Assembly: GCA_031772625.1 (NCBI GenBank) | Contig: CM062817.1 | Span: 954,407,705-954,471,704, forward strand | Origin: Pinus tabuliformis | Lineage: Eukaryota; Streptophyta; Pinopsida; Pinales; Pinaceae | Length of the DNA: 64,000 nt | Direction of reading: 5' to 3' | Shown here: one piece after another, positions 57,365 to 64,000 of the stretch | How the letters are laid out: each line of letters starts with the position of its first letter | Numbering within the stretch: position 1 is the stretch's first letter | Made by a program: the position numbers and the translations under genes | Notes under the pieces: model-generated | What the model saw: only the letters and a program-made list of their open reading frames with translations | Databases searched by the model: none | Told to the model about the DNA's origin: nothing

Positions 57365-58104
57365 TAGCGCGAGAGAACAAATAAAGCTTTAATAAATGTA
57401 AGTAAGCAACTTATGGAAAATCAACATGTGAGACACTACGATTAGAAACAATGTAATATTAAGAAATGAGTCTCAAAAGAAACAACATTAGCAAAGCCTC
57501 AAATAAAACCCATGCATGTTGCAAAGATTAGATTATCAATCATAAGGAAGTCATGTTTAATAACTATGAAAATATAAACAGGTGTGAAATACCTAAATAT
57601 TATAATGTTTGAATAAATAAATTAGTTTATCATCATAAGCATAAGGTAAGAACATCATATACCATTTATTCCCTGCAAGACAAATCCTACAAAGCTTGAT
57701 GATACATGAAAGAACTACACACTGTAGCTCATTAAGTTGAAATACGAATATCACCATCATATGAGAAGTCCATAAAATCCATGAGTGGAAATGTAAAATC
57801 ACTTCTTTCATTCAACAAAATATCTATTAGTTCCCAAACAATATGCACAAAAAAGAGTCCAAAATTGAAAGTCCTTTACAATGGCAAGCCATGGAGATGT
57901 ATTTATAGAAAATGGGGTGACTTTTCATCTACCCCTATGAATCTTGAGCTACCAATGACTCTTCACATTCCTACATTATGTTTACTCTACTCTCAATTCA
58001 ACTATGGACATTTTACATGAGAAAATGAAATGAATTTAAGCTACTATTCTAATTATGGAGTTACCTGAGATGTTCATATGTAGTTCTTGTGTCAGATAAT
58101 TATG
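57365..58104 (-). other. Spacer between extra ORF and gag, copy Y: no gene
   Basis: AT-rich with only short ORFs on both strands. Separate ORF1 and gag with a gap between them is the layout reported for Ogre-type elements. Confidence 0.5.
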
Positions 58105-59360
58105 TTATATATTATATTCCTTTGCAATGTTGATGACCTTAGGGGGTAGCTCATCCTCATGATTTTGTAGACATGCAAGGGTGTCTGGCACTAAAGTGGC
58201 CTTCTTTACATGTACTTGATTAGAAAGAGTTACCATTTTTTTATAGATTCTTACTGGTTCCACCATGTATTGGGTAACTGGCTCCTTAATGACCTGTAGA
58301 TTTTCCAAATCATTAGTTTGTTTGATAAGAGCAACAAAGGCCTGCATTTTATGATCAACCCGCGCCTTTGGCCTTTTTTCTCCTAATGTTCCAATAGAAA
58401 GGATCTTGTGCACATGAATAGTTGACTCCAACCCACTCCATAAATGCTTCTAAGAAGCTAAGGATGTATCCAGATCATTAACCAATTTGTCATGTGAATA
58501 AAATAAGATGCAAACATCAACTTTTTCATTTTCCATTGTTATCCATTCATTTCGTGAAAGTGCCTCCGGTGCGTCCAGATATTCATTGGTCCACTCATAA
58601 ATGCTTTCAACGGATTTATTGGCTAATTTGAGTGTGGTTATTCTTTCCTTGGATTCCTTTTGCATACTTTGGAATGGTGCCACAACCTGATGTAAATTCA
58701 TCATTTATTGGTACACCATTTCCATAGAGTCTTCTAACAATGTGACCTCCTCTTGTATAGATGCTTGCAGTTCTTTGCCACCTGAGTGAGTCATGAGTAA
58801 GGCTTGGTTCTCATTTTGTACTTGTGAAAGACTTTGTTTAGAGGCAAAAATATTGACTTGTAGCTCAGAAACTTGTCTGTTCAATCTATTCATATTCAAT
58901 TTTGTAGTAGTGACAAATGCGATTCTGGATGATGCGATAATTTCTGGATTCATAATGGTGTTTATGACAATTTCTTTCTTCATAACATCATATATGGGCT
59001 TAGCCAGATTGTTTTCATAACACCTTTGTCTTTCATGTATTATCTTGCATTGAATTTAGTCGAAAGTAGGCCTTGTGATGTCCAACACCTCCTCCTCTTC
59101 TTCATCTGGGATGCCTAGTTCTCGTAATGGAAGATGCCCCACCAAGATTGGAGTGGAAGGAGGAATTTCCAATAGGGGAAAATCTACTTGCATCTCAAAT
59201 TCTTAACCCTGTTGATCATGTACTATATTTCTATGTTGTTCTTTGAGTTGATCATATTCAATCTTATTAGCAAGGGATTCTTGTTGCCTTTTATCCTCCT
59301 CTTCTTCCTTTTGTTTTCTTTCTTCTTCAACTTTCTTTGTTGCCAATCTCCTATGATTGA
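58105..59360 (-). pseudogene. Tat/Ogre-like extra ORF, copy Y, C-terminal half
   Basis: The pieces at 58983-58705, 58704-58450 and 58431-58105 are colinear and helical (for example MNRLNRQVSELQVNIFASKQ). A Glu/Lys-rich stretch lies upstream at 59270-59345. 58558-59170 matches 44946-45575 of copy X. It ends at 58105, well before gag. Confidence 0.6.
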
Positions 59361-60167
59361 CATTAACTAGCTATTGCATAGTTGTGATTCAGGCTTGCAA
59401 AATGTCAACTGGTCAATATTGACAATATTCCCTTGATGAGGGAACATAATGACCCTAAAGATCAAGGAAATCATAACATTCATGGAGTATAACCAACTTC
59501 CCCCAAGCAATAGACTTCAATTCAAATTGTTTTACACCTTAGCTTAATATGAAAAGTAGGAAACACCCCTTGAGATTGAAAGGTATTCCCATCAAAGGCT
59601 TTAACACAAATGTCCATGATAACAAAATAGGTGATATAAGAGCTCACAAAAAATTTAGTGACATGATGTAGGCTAATTCCCCTTCATCCAATATCATATT
59701 ATGGTTGTTCTTCCCAAAAAAAATGTACCATTATTTGAAAGGCAAGTTGAGGGGGATGACAGGGTTATCGTGACATTTTGTCAAAAGTTATGATATTTGA
59801 GTTAGAGGGATCTAAACCTCCAATGGTGGTTATAAGTGCCTTGCACTACATGGGGTAGCTTTCCAAGACTTCGAGAGAAAATATGGTAGTTGGTTTCTAG
59901 GCCAAATCCTCAATAATAATATAATTATAAGCATCCCTTATGTTTGGGTTTTGTGCTGACTTTCGAATTATGCCCGTAGGAGAATGTAATAGAGCATCAA
60001 TTATGGATTTTTTAAATTTTAAAAGGGCCTTCGAGCTAAGTTAATTTCATTGGTCCCTAATTGGAAGGAACAATCTTAGTATTCTCATAATTTTGGGCTC
60101 TTGTGGCAATGTGGATCAATTAATCAAGCATTAAAATATCATGTGTTGATGATGAAGAATTGTATTG
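59361..60167. other. No recognised feature
   Basis: AT-rich, no convincing frame on either strand. It may be the decayed N-terminal half of the extra ORF of copy Y, but I see no similarity to 46261-47593. Confidence 0.4.
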
Positions 60168-61457
60168 TGTAATGTCCCTTTATTTCCCTTAGAAGTAAAA
60201 GGAGTATGATACATAGCCTATCTAGATCCCATGAGCTATTGATAGGAAAAATAAAGGGGTCACCATAATAAGATAAATAATAATTAAATAAAAGGAGAAA
60301 AATGTCACTTTTGGGAAACTAAATGACCAATGTTTTTCAAAGGAGGAAAGTATTATTAAAAGGGTGAAGGAGATAGAAGGAGGACATGAGAAGAAATTAT
60401 TAAGGAAATTGAGAAGGATCTCTATAAGCTATTGAGAAAAGGAAAAACCCTAACATTTTCTAGTTCCAGTTGTTAAAAGACATACCCTAGCTAAAGATAA
60501 TTGGTTTCGATGTTGAAAGACACATCCTAGCTAATTATTGTGTTGTAGGTTTATCTTGTATTGATTCAAGAGGAAGAATCCCACTCCTTTGTGCAGGACC
60601 AGTTCTTTGATCGAATTTATGAGTTCTTAAATTATTGAGGTTGCGTTGCTTAAGCAAGGCCAAATTTATGGAGATGGTTGGGTTGATTTAGTAAAGAAGA
60701 AGAGGCTGTAAAATTGTTGGAATTACTAATTTTGAACCATATATAGTTCATGAGGCCAAATTCATGGATTTTTCCTAGAGCGAAATTTACCCAATTGTTG
60801 AAGCCAAAATTATGGTTCCTACAACTTCCAAGTTAACTATTGTTTAAGCTAGACTCGCCTAAGTGGTAGAGGATTTTTGAGGGTTATATAGTTGAAGAAG
60901 AAGACACATTTATTAAGGAAAAAATCTTTGTTTTTTATTGGGGGCAAGTTTTTAAAATTTCCCAAGCTAGATTGATGTAAATTGCTCACTGGGAACGAGC
61001 CAAATTATTAAACTAAAATGGGCCAAATTTACTAGTGCATGGAAGCTAGTTATGGAGAAGCTAGGTTATGAACCAATTCATTAATTTTCCTAGGCTAAAT
61101 TTGTAAACAATGAAGTCAAATTTCTCCTACAAGATTATATTGTATCTAAAGATAAAAACGAGTTTTTATGGGCCACAATATCTCAATAGAAGGTTTGAAT
61201 TGACACCACATTATGGCAAACAATTTCCAGAAGAATATTTCCAGGTTCAATATCAAAATTTCATGTAAATAATTCCTTCGATGAATTCCTTAATAAAACG
61301 ATAGTTGCAACTTTTATTTCTGAGTTTTCATTTTGACTTAATTGATGGTGATTTTTGTTATATTAATTCTATTATTTTTTCAAGAAAAAATTGTGCCACA
61401 AATTTTTTTGTAACAAACCCTTCAACCCTTACACAAATAAATAAAAGGGATATCACA
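60168..61457 (-). repeat. Probable LTR with inverted TGTRATRTCCC ends
   Basis: The left end reads TGTAATGTCCCTTTATTT; the right end, on the reverse strand, reads TGTGATATCCCTTTTATTT. Such ends are common in plant LTRs. On the reverse strand it follows the gag remnant Z, with AGGGGG near 61485, so it could be that element's 3' LTR. No matching target duplication (TATTG left, TACTA right). Confidence 0.4.
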
Positions 61458-61599
61458 TACTAAGGATCGCCTCCACCAACCCCCTATTACTAATGAGGTG
61501 AAGGATTCATAACCATGTGTTGTTGCAGGGCTATAAAAGGATTTATCAAAACAACAAGTTGACAAGTAGGCTTATGACGGAAAAGTATCAATGAATCTC
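61458..61599 (-). other. Short gap between gag Z and the probable LTR
   Basis: No pol sequence. If the LTR call is right, element Z is also without pol or has lost it by deletion. Confidence 0.4.
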
Positions 61600-63340
61600 C
61601 TCCATCAGGTGACACTCATTAGTAGAATGGTCCTCCCAAAAAATATTACAAGGGAAACGATTATTTCTCTTTTCCCTTCCATGTCTACACCCCCAACATT
61701 TTCTTGGGTTTGAGTTTCCCCCTCTTCATTATTCGAAGGGTTATTTTGTTTTCTCTTCTTATTTTTACCTCCATGTTGATAAGGGTTCTTCAAGAGTGTG
61801 GACTATAGTAAATTCACCCTGAAGGTTTGAATGGGAGCACTAGGAGTTTAGGTAATTAGCACAAAAGTTGGGCCACTAGAAATGATATTCAATTGGCCCA
61901 TCTGAGTAGCTAACTACCCTACATTTCCCGAGGACACATAATTAACCACTCCATTGGCATGGCATTCTTGCTTGGGTATCAAAATGTCATTCGATGACCA
62001 AGGAGCATTAGGGATAATTTCATATAAAGTTCCCACTTGAGATTAGATCAACTCAAGTTGATGGGCATGCATGATCACATGTTCCTCATTTTGGGCTCCT
62101 ACCTTCGCTACATATTCAAATATTCTAGGTAACAGAGACTTGATAAACCATTATTGAACCAACTTTTCAAGAAACTTAATCCTAAATACAACTTGTCTTT
62201 ACCTCCACTCATGTATATGATTAGAGATGTAAGTTGAGGTATCTTGACAAAAGAATGTAAGGACATTTTTTCCTATGTCATACCTAATGGGAAGTTGATA
62301 ATGGTGGATAAAGTTCTATGCTAAAGACAAGAAGTTATCGAAAGCGACACTTTCAAGGGCAATGTACCATTTGGTGGCACCACTAATAAGAGTTTGTTGG
62401 AAAAACCACAAACATATGCTATCATCCATGAATGAGTTGGATGAACACCATAGATGATAATTCATGATATGTGCAACGAGACCTTCACCGGTCTTTCCAT
62501 CAAACTTGGGAATATCAGTCAACAACTTTAGCAGGACTGATGTTTATGTGAGATTGTGCTTTATGGGATAATTTATAAGTTTTAAGATATCAGGTGATGC
62601 AAGCATCACCAAGAAAGGTGAGTTGAATGAATTCTAAGGAGTTTGTGCCCCTTGTGGCACAAATGGATGTTGGGATCCTCCCATAAAATGGTCTCCAAAG
62701 TTTGAAGGGCCTCATGATGAAGATGGGTTTTTAAATGTATTATCTATAGTCCCTATGATAGTAACATAATGGTTATTTACCTCAAGGGTTGGACTCATAG
62801 TGGAAAATGTATTTCTAGAAGGTTGTTGGCTTCTAGGACTAAAGAGTGCACCAAGAGGAAAATCTTGTAGACTGAAAGGATGACCAAAAAATTGGTGCCC
62901 CTAGGATAATATGAAGTATTGAGAATGTTTCCCCTAGTCCCTTAGACATTCCAAGGAACTTGAGTGTTCCCCCCAAAAAATGACCCCCGTAAAGGTTGAT
63001 TTCCCCATGGATGAGTAAATCCACTAGAAACATATGTGCCCCCAACCATGATAGGGAATGACATGGACATAACATTAGTGTTCTAACCAAAATGGAACCC
63101 AACATTGGGTGTAATTGGAATACCTATAGATATATTAGGACTAAGGGATGGACCTCTAGAACTAGACACAAAGACAAGGTTTAAACCTTTAATAGTACAC
63201 ATGGGTATACTAATTGTAGTGGTGTTAAAGCCTCCACTAGTTGTGGATGAAGGGACCATTGTTGAAGTTGTGGAGGCACTGATACTAGATGTATTGAAAG
63301 GGGGGAAAATTGATCTTGGGTTAGTTTGCTAATATGATAA
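61600..63340 (-). pseudogene. gag: Ty3/gypsy gag remnant Z
   Basis: Low-complexity Ser/Thr/Pro- and Gly-rich N-terminus (63340-62650), then the gag core at 62525-62316, MLTDIPKFDGKTGEGLVAHI and FFQQTLISGATKWY. A Lys-rich linker (61793-61690) leads to a degenerate knuckle, CNIFWEDHSTNEC, whose second Cys is Phe (61605-61660). Stops are scattered. It is not the same gag as that of copy Y. Confidence 0.75.
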
Positions 63341-63651
63341 AATGGAGGAAGTAAGCGTGGTGGGGATGAGACCTATCGTAGTTGATGATGGTATAGAAGT
63401 TTCCTAAGGGACACCTCCAATGACACTAGGTGTTGGCACACTAGGTTCTACCATTTTTTGTACACTAGCTACAATAAACCCTTGGTAAAGATCATTGGAC
63501 CAAAAATATCAAGTCAAATATGCACACCCACCTAAAAAGATAGGTGAATCTATACCCCCCACCTGAAAATATGGGTGATTAGATATGGGTCATGGAAGGA
63601 TGAGAATGAGGTGATGAACTTTCATCAACCACTTCATTGTTATATGCTCAA

Positions 63652-63660
63652 CCTCCTTAG
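63652..63660. repeat. Target-site duplication of the SINE (other copy 63881-63889)
   Basis: CCTCCTTAG is present on both sides of the SINE body; a further AACCTCCTTA follows at 63661. Confidence 0.65.
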
Positions 63661-63880
63661 AACCTCCTTAATAAGTTCTTATTTTTATTTTTTAAATGGA
63701 CTTGGCAACTAGGTTGGTCTCATGCTCTCATGACATGAGGTCAATGCCCACTTCTACCACTATAACCTCTAGGTGCCTATGTGTTCCCCTTCAGTAAGCA
63801 CATGTGAAAAAGGGGGATTTGAACCTCGAACCTCATCACACATAACACTTCATTTTCATGACCATCACTAATTGAGCTGC
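63661..63880 (-). mobile_element. tRNA-derived SINE (about 220 bp)
   Basis: On the reverse strand it starts GCAGCTCAATTAGTGATGG, an A-box-like sequence (63862-63880). GGTTCAAATCC, a near-perfect B box, follows 41 bp later (63815-63825). The body ends in an A-rich tail, AAAAAATAAAAATAAG (63676-63692), and 9-bp direct repeats flank it. Pol III boxes, A-rich tail and target repeats together define a SINE; I cannot name the family. Confidence 0.7.
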
Positions 63881-63889
63881 CCTCCTTAG

Positions 63890-64000
63890 GGATTTGAGAT
63901 AGGTAAGATTAAGTTAATTTTGAATGTGGGATTAATTTAATGTCTACGAGGAGGTCGACCCTCCACTTTTGGAGGAAGGTCCTAATGTATACAAGAAAGA
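63890..64000. other. No feature recognised
   Basis: Window end; AT-rich sequence without a supported gene. Confidence 0.4.

Noticed and set aside
63105..63332. Forward 75-codon ORF
   Set aside because: Antisense of the low-complexity N-terminal part of gag Z.
63811..63830. GGTTCAAATCC as part of a true tRNA gene
   Set aside because: No cloverleaf acceptor stem, an A-rich tail and target repeats instead; it fits a SINE.

Overview
This window is repeat-rich nuclear DNA of a large-genome seed plant. I saw no host gene, rRNA or ordinary tRNA gene. Almost every stretch is an LTR retrotransposon or a fragment of one, nested in layers. The mix of old gag-bearing elements, very long LTRs and a Tat/Ogre-like element with extra ORFs fits a gymnosperm, but that is an inference and is not decisive.

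Layout. (1) 1-5597 is a forward Ty3/gypsy chromovirus (Reina-like) with stop-riddled gag and pol, a chromodomain and a 333-bp 3' LTR; its 5' LTR lies mostly outside the window. It sits inside (2), a reverse-strand array at 5598-44784. The array has at least five long LTRs (about 2.5 kb: A 6602-9140, B 12648-24825, C 28217-30731, D 34283-36824, E 42301-44784) plus a partial LTR D' (38254-38822). They alternate with about 3.4-3.5-kb internal regions, so neighbouring copies share LTRs. Each internal region has a short gag (coiled coil and three CCHC knuckles, no visible capsid domain) and about 2 kb without pol. LTR B is split by an 8.3-kb element (14128-22468, TSD ATATG) that carries only gag and protease, and by a 1.4-kb probable solo LTR (23260-24642). 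A 1.2-kb foreign piece with a tRNA-like motif lies between D and D'. (3) 44785-59360 holds reverse-strand remnants of a Tat/Ogre-like element: an extra ORF upstream of gag, then gag, protease, an additional RNase H, RT, RNase H and integrase. Two partial copies (X and Y) appear joined through one LTR near 51.1-51.7 kb. X is interrupted by a young 2.6-kb mini-element (48239-50823, TSD ACTAA). (4) 59361-64000 holds another reverse-strand gypsy gag remnant, a probable LTR and a tRNA-derived SINE.

Two features of the array are not explained by standard retrotransposon anatomy. First, each unit carries five short modules in which conserved 20-nt segments are separated by 12-bp near-palindromic hubs around GCGTGTATACGC. 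Second, all five LTRs keep one uninterrupted 62-codon sense-strand ORF in U3 with the same start and stop, while gag in the same units is broken. Three separate families here (the array family, the 8.3-kb element and the 2.6-kb element) lack reverse transcriptase and integrase, so they would depend on other elements to move.
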